Below are positions 36,350 to 45,900 of a stretch of DNA of 64,000 nucleotides, one piece after another; positions within the stretch are counted from its first letter, which is position 1; each line of letters starts with the position of its first letter. Source of the stretch: an uncultured Latescibacterota bacterium (GTDB taxonomy: Bacteria; Latescibacterota; UBA2968); NCBI GenBank assembly GCA_958295785.1, contig OY282377.1:3068385-3132384 (forward strand), written 5' to 3'. A model generated the notes under the pieces. It was not told the DNA's origin, did no database searches, and saw only the letters and a list, made by a program, of their open reading frames with translations. The position numbers and the translations under genes are program-made.

Positions 36350-36538
36350 TCATTCAATGCCGAGGCGCTCGGCCTCTTCAGATGTGTAATATCTGATGCC
36401 TTTGGCCTCTAATTCCTCTCTCGCCTTTTGGCCCTGTTCGCCACCCTGTCGCACCAGCGTCAGTAAGCGCTTTGTTTCTTCGAGGTTTTTATTTATGTAA
36501 CTGGATTTCAAAACACCACCGCCTTTGGTTTGTCGCAT
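36350..36538 (-). CDS. Small charged helical protein, function unknown
   Basis: A 62-residue frame rich in Glu, Lys and Arg (NLEETKRLLTLVRQGGEQGQKAREELEAKG), which predicts an amphipathic helix, and ending SEEAERLGIE. No family is recognised. The ATG at 36538 lacks a good ribosome site; a TTG about ten codons later has AAAGGCGG upstream and may be the real start. It reads toward mobA with a 36-base gap. Confidence 0.5.
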   Translation of the reverse strand: MRQTKGGGVLKSSYINKNLEETKRLLTLVRQGGEQGQKAREELEAKGIRYYTSEEAERLGIE

Positions 36539-36651
36539 TCCGTGCGAAATGTATCCCTATATTGTGACTCCCAATATATACAAAGAGGCTTTTGATTGCA
36601 ATGCCTACCCGCTTGGCTTAAGCCAGCGAGTTTTGTATATTAAAATAGCTA

Positions 36652-36715
36652 TCAGCGGTCAGCAAAACAAGCGGTTAGGCCATACATCGCTTTGAGCGGA
36701 TGGGCTGACCGCTGA
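36652..36715. repeat. 12-bp inverted repeat TCAGCGGTCAGC / GCTGACCGCTGA
   Basis: Perfect arms at 36652-36663 and 36704-36715 enclose 40 bases between divergent genes. It is followed by CTTTTGGG and may be a terminator-like or dispersed repeat. A related GGTCAGTGGTCA string occurs at 1309-1331. Confidence 0.5.
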
Positions 36716-36752
36716 CTTTTGGGCGGGCATAGGGGCTGCGTTTCATCTATTC

Positions 36753-36779
36753 GGGCGGGCACGGGGGCACCGCCCCTAC
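36753..36779. repeat. Palindromic REP-like repeat, copy 5
   Basis: GGGCGGGCACGGGGGC followed by ACCGCCCCTAC. A partial copy (GGGCGGGCATAGGGGC) lies 32 bases before it at 36721. Confidence 0.7.
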
Positions 36780-36817
36780 GTTTCTATCCTCGCATCTGGA
36801 GTGGACCGGGGGCTTGT

Positions 36818-37288
36818 ATGCCAAAAGAAATCGAGCGAAAATTTTGCGTGCGAAAGATGCCGAATCTGGCGGCATGCGCGGGCGTGGAAATCGCACAAGG
36901 CTATCTCGCGGTGGGCGGCACAGAGGTTCGGGTGCGGCGCAAGGGCGATCAGTTTTATCAGACCGTGAAAATGGGCACGGGCGTGAAACGCACCGAAGTC
37001 GAGATGGCGTTGAGCCGCGCGCAGTTCGATCTCCTCTGGCCTTTGACAGCGGGCAGGCGCGTAAAAAAAGTGCGGTATGAGTTGACCGAAGGAAAATGGA
37101 CGATTGAGTTGGATGTGTATCGCGGTCGCCTGAAGGGCCTCGTGGTGGCCGAGGTCGAGTTTGCAAGCGTGGCCGAAAGTGCGCGCTTTGTCCCGCCGCC
37201 GTGGTTTGGGCGGGATGTGACGGATGATGATCGCTACAAAAATGCAAACCTCGCCCAGAGGGGACTGCCCGATGATCGCACGCAGTAA
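36818..37288 (+). CDS. CYTH domain protein
   Basis: This 156-residue protein is a triphosphate-tunnel (CYTH) domain. EIERKF at residues 4-9 is the family signature, followed by strands with paired charged residues (EVRVRRKGDQFYQTVKMG, KRTEVEM, VAEVEF) that would line the tunnel. Such domains hydrolyse tripolyphosphate, ATP or thiamine triphosphate, or bind polyphosphate. The ATG follows a GGGGG stretch. The gene overlaps the CHAD gene by 17 bases, so the two are translationally coupled. Confidence 0.9.
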   Translation: MPKEIERKFCVRKMPNLAACAGVEIAQGYLAVGGTEVRVRRKGDQFYQTVKMGTGVKRTEVEMALSRAQFDLLWPLTAGRRVKKVRYELTEGKWTIELDVYRGRLKGLVVAEVEFASVAESARFVPPPWFGRDVTDDDRYKNANLAQRGLPDDRTQ

Positions 37289-38804
37289 AACATATTGCTT
37301 AACCGAGGCACACGGCCGGGAATGGGTCGAGCAACTCGCGCCCAATCGCGTGGTGGCTTTGTCTGGGGAAGAGAAGACCGTGCGGTATTTCGACACATTT
37401 GACTGGCGGTTGTATCGCAAGGGCCTCGCGCTGATGCAAGTGGGGCGCGATGCGTATTTGCAGCGCGTTTCCGATGGCGAAATACGCGGCCAGACCGAGA
37501 TCTCGCCGGAAGGCCGTTTTTGGTGGACGCTCCTCAAAGGCGCGGTGCGCGATAGATTGCGAGACGCACTCTCGGTGCGGGCGTTGTTGCTTCGCGCAAA
37601 GGTGCGGCAAAAGGCGTGCGCGTTTGGCGTTTTGAACGCCGATGAAAAGACCGTCGTTCGCCTGTTTCTCACCCATATCGCGCCCGATGGGATGACGGAA
37701 AACGGACAATCGCTTGCCACATTGACGCTGCGAGAGGTGCGGGGCTACGAGCGCGAGTTTGAGGCGTTGCGCCGCTGTGTCGAAAAATTGGATGTCGCCC
37801 TTGTGTCCGATGGCGCGTTTGAGCGCGTGATGCACGTAGCCGGATGCGTGCCGAGGGATTACTCTTCAAAGCTCAAACTCACCTTGAACCCCGAAGCGAC
37901 CGGGCGCGCGGCCATAAGTGACATTTTGAAATGCCTGCACGCCGCGATGCGCCAAAACGAGGCGGGCATTCGCGCGGATTGGGATACGGAGTTTTTGCAC
38001 GATTTTCGGGTGGCGATTCGGCGCACGCGGTCCGCGCTGAGTCAGATCAAAGGCGTTTTGCCCAAAGATGCGGTGGCCCACTTCAAAGACGAATTTCGGC
38101 AGTTGGGCAGAGCGACCAATCGGTTGCGCGATTTGGATGTTTATTTGCTCGAAGAGAAAACCTATCGGGCGATGTTGCCCCCCGCGTTGCAACCCGGTTT
38201 GGACGCCGTGTTTTCGCGCTTAAAAAGAGAACGCGAGCGCGCTTTGCACGACATGGTGCAAGTTCTCAACTCGCCCGAATACCATGCCCTGATGGATTCC
38301 TGGGCCGCGTTTTTGCATGGCGAACAGGCGGGTGATGCGCCGGCAGCCGACGCGCCTGCGGTCGCTCTTGCGCGGGGGTTTATCTGGAAGCATTTTAAGC
38401 GGGTGCTCAAACGCGGCCGCGCCATTGCAGCCGATACGCCCGACGAGGCCCTGCACGATTTGCGAATCGACTGCAAAAAATTGCGGTATCTGTTGGAATT
38501 TTTTGCCTCGTTTTTTCCCAAAAACAAGATGGACGAGTTGATCGGGCACTTGAAGAAATTGCAGGATAACTTGGGCGCGTTTAACGATTTATCCGTGCAA
38601 CAGTGGGAATTGATGGCCGATTTGAACGCGGCGTTGCCTCGCGGTCAATGCGAGGATCGCTCGCTTTGCGCGGCGGCCATTGGCGGACTTGTGGCGCAGT
38701 TGCACGCCCAACAGCGCGTTGTTCGGCGCGAATTTGCCCATGCGTTCGCCGCGTATAAAAAAAAGAAAAATGTTCGGCTCTATCGCGACTTGTTTGGAAA
38801 ATAG
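37272..38804 (+). CDS. CYTH-like/CHAD domain protein
   Basis: A 510-residue protein. Roughly the first 190 residues look like a second, CYTH-related tunnel fold (EEKTVRYFDT, LMQVGRDAYLQRVSDG, TLREVRGYEREFEALR). The rest is a CHAD helical domain with conserved histidines and basic residues (FLHDFRVAIRRTRSAL, LRDLDVYLLEE, EALHDLRIDCKKLRYLLEFF). CHAD domains bind polyphosphate, and some sit on polyphosphate granules. GAGGGG precedes the ATG at 37272 inside the CYTH gene. A ParA-like gene follows after 2 bases. Confidence 0.88.
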   Translation: MIARSKTYCLTEAHGREWVEQLAPNRVVALSGEEKTVRYFDTFDWRLYRKGLALMQVGRDAYLQRVSDGEIRGQTEISPEGRFWWTLLKGAVRDRLRDALSVRALLLRAKVRQKACAFGVLNADEKTVVRLFLTHIAPDGMTENGQSLATLTLREVRGYEREFEALRRCVEKLDVALVSDGAFERVMHVAGCVPRDYSSKLKLTLNPEATGRAAISDILKCLHAAMRQNEAGIRADWDTEFLHDFRVAIRRTRSALSQIKGVLPKDAVAHFKDEFRQLGRATNRLRDLDVYLLEEKTYRAMLPPALQPGLDAVFSRLKRERERALHDMVQVLNSPEYHALMDSWAAFLHGEQAGDAPAADAPAVALARGFIWKHFKRVLKRGRAIAADTPDEALHDLRIDCKKLRYLLEFFASFFPKNKMDELIGHLKKLQDNLGAFNDLSVQQWELMADLNAALPRGQCEDRSLCAAAIGGLVAQLHAQQRVVRREFAHAFAAYKKKKNVRLYRDLFGK

Positions 38805-38806
38805 GT

Positions 38807-39553
38807 ATGAGTATCTGGGCACTGTACAGCATGAAAGGCGGCGTGGGAAAGACCGCTGCCGCGGTGAATCTGGCCTATGAAGCGGTTCAATCAGGCGCGA
38901 CAGTGTTGCTGTGCGATTTAGATCCGCAAGGCGCGGCGGCCTTTTATTTTCGCATTCGCGCAAAGAAGAAGTTCGGGCGCAAGCGTTTTTTGAAGGGCGG
39001 CAAGCACGTCACGCAAAATATCCGGGGCACGGATTTTGAGGGATTGGACCTGTTGCCATCGGCGATGTCGTTCCGCAATCTGGATTTGGGATTGGACGAC
39101 AGGGCGAAAAACAAAAACCACCTCAAGCGTTTGTTGGCCCCGATGCGGAAAGACTACGATCACATTTTTTTGGATTGTCCGCCCAACCTCACGCTTTTGG
39201 CCGAGCACGTTTTCAGAGCGGCCGATTATGTGGTCGTACCGTGTATTCCCACGACCTTGTCGATGTTGACCCATCAAAAATTGCTGGATTTTTTTTCAAA
39301 AAACCGATTGAAGCGCGAGAAATTGGCGGCGTTTTTTTCAATGGTTGAACAGCGCAAAACCATGCACCGCGAGATGATCGCGCAAGCGAGTGAGCGCGGC
39401 GCGAGATTTTTGACCGCGCAAATTCCCTATACGACAGATGTGGAACGGATGGGCTGGACGCGCCAACCCGTGGCGTGCGTTCGCCCGCGTTCAAAAGGCG
39501 CGCAAGCGTATCGGGCACTGTGGGCAGAATTGCAAACGCTTTTGGCGGAATAA
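38807..39553 (+). CDS. ParA/MinD-type ATPase
   Basis: This 248-residue deviant Walker-A ATPase has KGGVGKTA near residue 10, DLDPQGAA (switch I region) near 38 and FLDCPPNLTLL (Walker B) near 122. Chromosome-partition ParAs are paired with ParB; none is present. The gene follows the CHAD gene by 2 bases, so a role in placing or partitioning polyphosphate granules or a CHAD-coated body is an attractive inference. A strong terminator follows. Confidence 0.88.
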   Translation: MSIWALYSMKGGVGKTAAAVNLAYEAVQSGATVLLCDLDPQGAAAFYFRIRAKKKFGRKRFLKGGKHVTQNIRGTDFEGLDLLPSAMSFRNLDLGLDDRAKNKNHLKRLLAPMRKDYDHIFLDCPPNLTLLAEHVFRAADYVVVPCIPTTLSMLTHQKLLDFFSKNRLKREKLAAFFSMVEQRKTMHREMIAQASERGARFLTAQIPYTTDVERMGWTRQPVACVRPRSKGAQAYRALWAELQTLLAE

Positions 39554-39571
39554 GCGATCCGCCCAAAACAA

Positions 39572-39602
39572 AACCCCCCGGCAAAGACTTGTCGGGGGGT
39601 TG
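39572..39602 (-). terminator. Rho-independent terminator between parA-like and tonB genes
   Basis: A GC-rich stem (AACCCCCCG with CGGGGGGTT) is followed on the minus strand by TTTTGTTTT, fitting the leftward tonB transcript. It also lies just after the rightward ParA gene and may stop both. Confidence 0.85.
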
Positions 39603-39661
39603 ATATTTGTGGGCACAGTACGCGTCAAAACGCACAGACACTGCCTACAACAAGGGGGAAC

Positions 39662-40345
39662 TCACTGCTCCAAGCGGAAGCGGATGGGCATAACGAGATA
39701 GACTTTGACGGGTCTGTCGTTTTGACGCGCGGGCGTGAAGCGGTATTGATAAACGGCCTTGAGGGCGGCTTTTTGAAAAATTTCTTTGCCCCGAACGGCC
39801 GTGGCTTCCGCGATGCTTCCGTCTTTGTCGATCAGCACTTTTATGACGACCGTACCCTCAATGCCCGCCTTGAGCGCGACTTGGGGATATTCGAGTGCCA
39901 CCCGCCCGATGAGCTTGGGCTTTTCTTCCACCATCATATAGTCGAGAATTTCCTCTTCTTCCACTTTGATGGCCGTCTGTGTAGGCGGCGGAGGCACGTC
40001 AATTGAGACGTGGTCAAAGTCGAGGTCCGTGGTCTCGATGGTGACGTCGTCGGGCACGTCTTCGCTTTCGGTTGCAATGGGCACTGCCGGACGCGCAGGC
40101 GGAGGTGGACGGTGAATTTGACGGGTTTCCGGAATATCCAAGGTTTCGATGATGATGGTCTTGCGCTCCACTTTGCGCGGGCTGGCTTTGAAGGTGGGAA
40201 ATGCGATCCCAATGCCCACATGCAAGATGAACGCGACTCCCATGCAAATGCGAAAGGTGCGCTTGTAAGTGCGTTTGAGATCGCACGCCGGATTTTTCGT
40301 GCGCGGGGTCTCAGGCGTAATCCACTGATCGGGTTTCTTTTCCAT
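39662..40345 (-). CDS. tonB: Energy transducer TonB family protein
   Basis: This 227-residue protein has one N-terminal membrane helix (about 34-50, CMGVAFILHVGIGIAF), a proline-rich linker (RPPPPARPAVP, DVPPPPTQ) and a C-terminal TonB domain. That domain includes YPQVALKAGIEGTVVIKVLIDKDG and KAVYQYRFTPARQNDRPV. It would couple the proton motive force to outer-membrane receptors. No ExbBD genes are in the window. The ribosome site (GAGAA) is weak. Confidence 0.9.
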   Translation of the reverse strand: MEKKPDQWITPETPRTKNPACDLKRTYKRTFRICMGVAFILHVGIGIAFPTFKASPRKVERKTIIIETLDIPETRQIHRPPPPARPAVPIATESEDVPDDVTIETTDLDFDHVSIDVPPPPTQTAIKVEEEEILDYMMVEEKPKLIGRVALEYPQVALKAGIEGTVVIKVLIDKDGSIAEATAVRGKEIFQKAALKAVYQYRFTPARQNDRPVKVYLVMPIRFRLEQ

Positions 40346-40520
40346 GATTTTTCTCGCATGTGTAAAGTATGGTGGGGCCGGTGTGTGTATCTAACTATAC
40401 ATCGCTCCGCGTGGAATGGCAAGATATTTTCGCCCGCTCCTGTTCGACAAACCGCTTGTGTGTTCGGGTTCGATGGCAATATATTGAAGCCCGTTGACAT
40501 GCGGATTTTCTTTTAAAAAT

Positions 40521-42128
40521 ATGAAAAATCGCTTCTCATATCTTTGGGCCACGCTCCTGCGTTGTCGGCTGCGCCCGTGCCGCGCAATCCGTTTCATCTG
40601 CGTCTATCTGCGGGCACTTTTCGCCTCTCGGGCGATATGCGTATGCACAGCAGGCATGTTGGTCGGATGCTACAATCCCAAACGCGATTTGAGCATTGAC
40701 CCGCACAATACGCCGATCATCCACATTCTCGATGCCATTTATGACGCGCCCACGGGCATGGCCGTCGTGCAGTGGGAATACCTCGGGCAGAAGCGGGTTG
40801 CGAACTTCGTTCTCCAGCGCGGGGAGGCGTCCGTTTTCAGCGATGTCGCGCGTTCCGTCACGAGTGCCCAAGGCGAATACGCGACTGTGGGGGCGTTTCG
40901 AGATGGAGGCGTGATCGCGGGCGAGGCCATGCAATACCGCGTGGTGGCCGAATACAGCGCGGGGGGACTGGCGCGCACTGATGTCGTCAAAGTGCCCATC
41001 CCGGGCGCGGGCTTGCGCGAGATCAGGCGCGATCCCGTCGCGCTTGCCGTGCAAGTGGTGTGGCAAGCGGGCGATGGGATAACCCATTACGAGGTCGTGC
41101 GGACGCCCACAGGCGGCGATAGCGAAACGATCTTCATCGCGCAAGACCCGCAGCAGACATCCTTTTGGGATCGGTCAGTTGCGGACAATCGGCCATATCA
41201 TTACGCCATCCGGTCGCACCTGTCAACGGGTGTGCAACTGATGAGCCGCAGCGTGCGCGTGCAATTTTATCGCGAGGGCGGGCGGCATCTCGTCGAGCCC
41301 CTGCGCGGCGATGGGGAGCGGATGCGACTCGCGGCGACCGATCTCGATGGCGAAGCCGATATGCTCGCGCTCATCGGGCGTGCGGACCGGATTTCCCTGT
41401 TCCGCCTTCGGCATACCCTCAATACCGGCCTGTCCGCTATCGTATCGCGGGGCCTCGTGGGGATTTCTTTTGTCCAATTGGACGACCTCGTGCCGCTATC
41501 GCTGGATTTGGTCGGGCTTCCCCTGTCGGGAACTCGGAGCGTTTTTCCCCGCGTGTATGTCGGCGGTCTCGCGTCGGATGGGCGCGTGATGGTTGTGGGC
41601 ATTGACCTTTCAAATAACACCACAGTTTGGCATATACCCGACCGATGGATGAGTCGATCTTCGCATGCGCGCTTGGCACGGGACGAACAACAGCGGATTT
41701 ACGTTGCGACCGATGGGCAACTGCGCGTCTATTCCGCGGCCGGGGATCGCTTGGGCGCGTTCGATTTCAAACCGGGCGACCCCGTGGATATCGCGGTTCA
41801 AAATGGCGCGATCTGGGCCGCGTGGGCCAATCGGGTTCAGCGCGGGGTCTTGCACTTTTCCGATGAGGTGCTCGCGGATATCGCCTGGGAAGAGGTGTCG
41901 CTTGGATCGCAGAGCGAACCCATCGCGTTAACGCTCAATGCCGCGGGGCAGGCTTTTGTGCTAAATCGCGCTGCATTGCAGGTGTTTCGCGCCGATGGCA
42001 CAGCCCTCATATCTTGCGAACTGCCTGCGGGCGTCTCTGCCGCGGGCGATGTGGCTATCGGCGGAACGGCTCGCGGTCTCGTCCATCTTTCAACTGAAAA
42101 TGGGGAGGTCATAACCTATGTGCCATAG
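40521..42128 (+). CDS. Putative lipoprotein with fibronectin-III-like and beta-propeller-like parts
   Basis: About 535 residues. The N-terminus is unusually long and Arg/Cys-rich before a hydrophobic stretch ending LVGC, which fits a lipobox. Two fibronectin-III-like domains seem to follow (WEYLGQKRVANFVLQRGE; GITHYEVVRTPTGGDSETIFIAQD...YHYAIRSHL). After residue 240 come short repeats of the type found in beta-propellers (RIYVATDGQLRVYSAAGDRLGAFDF). It overlaps the next gene by 11 bases, and a GWxTD protein follows that. An envelope role is likely. The exact start is uncertain because no ribosome site is seen. Confidence 0.6.
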   Translation: MKNRFSYLWATLLRCRLRPCRAIRFICVYLRALFASRAICVCTAGMLVGCYNPKRDLSIDPHNTPIIHILDAIYDAPTGMAVVQWEYLGQKRVANFVLQRGEASVFSDVARSVTSAQGEYATVGAFRDGGVIAGEAMQYRVVAEYSAGGLARTDVVKVPIPGAGLREIRRDPVALAVQVVWQAGDGITHYEVVRTPTGGDSETIFIAQDPQQTSFWDRSVADNRPYHYAIRSHLSTGVQLMSRSVRVQFYREGGRHLVEPLRGDGERMRLAATDLDGEADMLALIGRADRISLFRLRHTLNTGLSAIVSRGLVGISFVQLDDLVPLSLDLVGLPLSGTRSVFPRVYVGGLASDGRVMVVGIDLSNNTTVWHIPDRWMSRSSHARLARDEQQRIYVATDGQLRVYSAAGDRLGAFDFKPGDPVDIAVQNGAIWAAWANRVQRGVLHFSDEVLADIAWEEVSLGSQSEPIALTLNAAGQAFVLNRAALQVFRADGTALISCELPAGVSAAGDVAIGGTARGLVHLSTENGEVITYVP

Positions 42129-42897
42129 ACTGATCGTTTGCTTATGCCTGCTTGCCCCTGCGTTTTCGCACGCGGGCGATGTGCCGCAAGAGGTGGTCGA
42201 AAAAGCGCGGGTTGCCTATCGCACAGGCGATTACGATAGCGCGTATCGAACCCTTTCCCATTTCCCTGGCTTGTTGGGCGTGGTGCCCTTGCTCGACCGC
42301 CCAAAACAGCGCGGGCGGGCAGAGATATTTTTTTCACTGGGGCGCATTCACATGGCGTCTGGCGACACGGCGCGCGCGCGATTGGCACTCGTGGAGGCAT
42401 TTCGCATCTATCCACAGGCCAACCGCGGGATTGTGAATCTCGATGAGGACCGCGCCCTTGCAGACACGCGGGCCATGATCGCGGGCATGCGCCGCAAAGC
42501 GCGGCAACAAGCCCTGGGGAAAACCACGTTTTGGGGCGCTGCGGGTCGGTCCCTGCTCTTGCCGGGTTGGGGGCAGATGTACCGCGGGCACAAAAAACGG
42601 GGGTATGGGTTTATGGGCACCTCTGCCGCGCTCGCAGCGGTCTGGTTTGTGACCGATAGATCCTATCGCAGTGCGTACGAGACCTATCGCAACACCCGCC
42701 TCAATGATTTGAGCTTGGATCAGCGCGGCGCAGATGCGGGCACAGATGCGTTCACCCAGAATTTTGAACGCGCCCAATCCCGCGCCAAACGCGCCAATCT
42801 CGCACTCGGCCTGCTCGCGGTGGTGTGGGTGTCGGGGGTATTGGATCACTTGATCATCGGCCCGGCGCAGGTTTCCTTTTCCGTTCCCCTACCGTGA
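42118..42897 (+). CDS. Exported TPR/DUF5683-like membrane protein
   Basis: A 259-residue protein with a signal peptide (about 1-19), helical TPR-like sequence to about 130, then SLLLPGWGQMYRGHKKRG and a hydrophobic segment (TSAALAAVWFV), the pattern of DUF5683 proteins in the FCB group. A second membrane helix is near residue 228. GGGGAGG precedes the ATG, which lies inside the end of the lipoprotein gene. It is encoded 16 bases before the large GWxTD protein, so the three probably form one envelope complex. Confidence 0.75.
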   Translation: MCHRLIVCLCLLAPAFSHAGDVPQEVVEKARVAYRTGDYDSAYRTLSHFPGLLGVVPLLDRPKQRGRAEIFFSLGRIHMASGDTARARLALVEAFRIYPQANRGIVNLDEDRALADTRAMIAGMRRKARQQALGKTTFWGAAGRSLLLPGWGQMYRGHKKRGYGFMGTSAALAAVWFVTDRSYRSAYETYRNTRLNDLSLDQRGADAGTDAFTQNFERAQSRAKRANLALGLLAVVWVSGVLDHLIIGPAQVSFSVPLP

Positions 42898-42913
42898 GGG
42901 AGATGCCGCAAAT

Positions 42914-45900
42914 ATGACTTTGATCCGCCCTTGCTTATTCGCCCTCGCGTTTTTCCCCTCTGTTGTTTTTTCCCAGTCGCCGCCGGTCAGGTTGGCTGTC
43001 GCGCCCTTTTATTCCCCTTCCAACGGCGATTACGGTCTCTATATCGCCAACCGCATGGCTTGTGCCCTGCACCGCCGCGCAAATGTGCCCGCGTTGGGCC
43101 GGGCGCGCTTTGTCATGATAGAAACCGATACCCTTACCACCGCGATGCAAAAGGCGATAGCCCAATCGGAAAATCGCCTGTCCCCCGCGCTGCGCGAAGC
43201 CTTGAGAAAGCGCGTCCCGACCGCGTATCTCTTGGCCGGGTCAGTCGCGTTCACGGGCATCTATCAGATCGACCTCAAACTCATCGACCTCCAAACCGGC
43301 GCGATTGTCTATCAGGGCGAAGTGCGGGACAATCCGGCGTGGGTGTGGACGCGGGCACATCGTTCCGTCGGGGAAATCCCCACGGATGAAGTCATGGCCC
43401 TGCTCGGGTTTGCCGAAGCGGAAACGCCTGTGCATCCATCAGATGCGGACCAGTTGCCCCGAGACATTCTGCTACAACCGCTTTCGACTGCGGATCATCT
43501 CGCCCTTGCCGCGGATTGCGAATCCCGCCTGCAACGCGCCATTGCACGCGACGGCCTGTTTTCATTGGTGCCGGGCGCCTTGGAGGACGCACGGGGCCGC
43601 GTGCGGTTTGCGCGCATGGGCCGCTCGTTGCGTCGGCAAGCCGCGGAAACGACGCTGGCAGACGCCATTTTGACCGGCAGTTTGTTCACCTTGGGCAAGG
43701 ATGGCGCGACGGACAATATCGGCGTGGTGTTGCGTTTGATAGACGTGGAGACCGGGCAAATTCTGTGGATGGGCGCGGCGAGCGGGCGGCGCGTGTGGCG
43801 ATGGGACAGGATGGCGGATATCGTGTCCGGCCTCATCGGGCGTCTCGCCGAAGACCTGGCGCGATACGGCGCGGGTGCCGCGGAAACCCAGATCGCCGCG
43901 TTGCGCGAGCGGGCAAAGGACGGGCAGTCGTGGCACGCCTTGGGGCAGGCGTTTCTCGAGCGCGGCTTGTTGCAACAAGCCGAAGAGGCGTTTGACAAAG
44001 CCATGACTTTTCAGGATGCACAAGCGCGGGCACACGCGGGCAAGGGCCAGGTGTTGCTCAGGCGCGGGGGGCATTTTGACGACGGGGTGAAAGCACTGCG
44101 GGCCGCGATGCGCGCCGAGCCCGATTATTTGCACGCCTACGCGATTTTGGCGCAGGCATTTCTCGACCGGGGCATGGTCGATGGCGTGGGGATTGCGCGA
44201 GACGCGATTCGGCGCGATTCGACTTATCACCCGCCCTACCGCGTGTTGGGCGATTGGTATGCGGGCCGCGAAGACCATCGACAGGCGATGGCGTTTTACA
44301 AGACGTATTTGACGCTCCGTCCCGATGACGATGACGCGGCGGTTCGGCTGGGCAGGAGCCTGTTGCGCTTGCACAATTACCGGGACGTCGACCGGGTCAT
44401 CGCGCCCATTGCCCGCGCAAAACCCGAGGCATCCGACCTGTTGCCCATCGTGGCGATCAAGGCCATGCGCGTGAAAAATTACGCGGAAGCCACGCGGTTG
44501 TTCGAGCGATTCCTCGCGCAAGTTGACGCGCCCGCCCGCCGGCTTTACGAGGATATTTGGCCCCTGTTGCCAGACGGGGAAAAAGGGGCGTATCGCGCCC
44601 TTGGCGATTTGGAACGGGAAAAGTATCGCGTGCGTTTCTGGCGATCCAAAAATCCGAATTTGTCCAACCCATACAACGAGCGGCAACTCGCGCACTACGA
44701 GCGCGTGTGGATTGCGCGCTGGGAATTTGGGCGCGAAAACCATCCTTGGGACAGGCGCGGCGAGGTCTATATCCGCTATGGTGAACCCGATTACCGCGCC
44801 CGATCCGGATGGGTGCCTGCATTGCCGTCAACCCGCGTGCAAGAAGTCAAGGAAAAGGTGTATCGAGAATTGTATCGCACCCCGCACAATGGCGAACTGA
44901 TCGGCCCGGTCTTTCCCATTCGCAGCGACCGCGGGTTTTCCACACTGCGCGATCTACCCGATCAAAATGCCGAGCGAGACGGGTCGCGCGTGGAAGAGCT
45001 CCTCGCCGATGAGACTCCCGACGAGGCTTACGCGCCCGTGACCATGCAGCGCGACCGCAGCATCGTGCCGTGGGAATCCTGGGTTTATACCGATGTGGAT
45101 GGGGGCATGGTCATTGATTTTACGCGCGAATTGGGCGGGGTTTCCGGGTTCGATTTCGCGCCCATTCCGCCGATTCCCCCCACTATGCTCAAAGACAATA
45201 TCCGCCTTGCCGAACACGCCCCGGCCATCCGCTATCAAAACGCCATCGTGAACCGGCCCGACGAATTTCGCAGCGCGCCGCGTTTGGCACTGGGCACTTT
45301 TTATTGCGATTGGGCGGATTTTCGCGGGGGTGCGGGCAAAACCCGCGTGGATGTCGCATACGGCATTCCGCTCAAAACCTTGCTCGTGGTGACAGATGGG
45401 CAACGGCCGCAAGTGGTGTTCAATCGCGCGGTCGCGCTGGCCGATTCGGCCTATCGCATGGTCTATCGGCAGGCGCGAAAAGTGCAGTTGGCAGTGGATA
45501 CATCCGATGTCGCCACCCGAGAAGTCGTGGATATCGCGCGCCAAGACGTACCCGCAGGCAGGTATCACCTCACCGTGACCGTCACCGATGCCCTAACGGG
45601 CCGGCAGGCCGTGCTCAAGCGCGATGTGACCATTGATGACTACGGCGGCGAGCAACTTCAACTCAGCGATCTCCTGCTCGTCAAAAGCCTGTCGGATACG
45701 CTGCGCGATGTGCGGTTTCGCCGAGGGAATTGGCAGGTCGTCCCCAACCCGCGCCGCGTGGTTCACGCGCCCAATCCCCTGGGATTTTACTGCGAAGTCT
45801 ATCATCTGACAAAAGACGAGTTCGGGCAGACCCGCTATCGCGTGACGACCGCAGTCAAGTCCGTAGCAACCCAACGCCGTCCCTCAGGTGCCGCTGAACG

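Noticed and set aside
40494-40522. TTGACA with an AT-rich -10 before the lipoprotein gene
   Set aside because: The -10 would overlap the start codon, so it cannot serve that gene unless the true start is further downstream.
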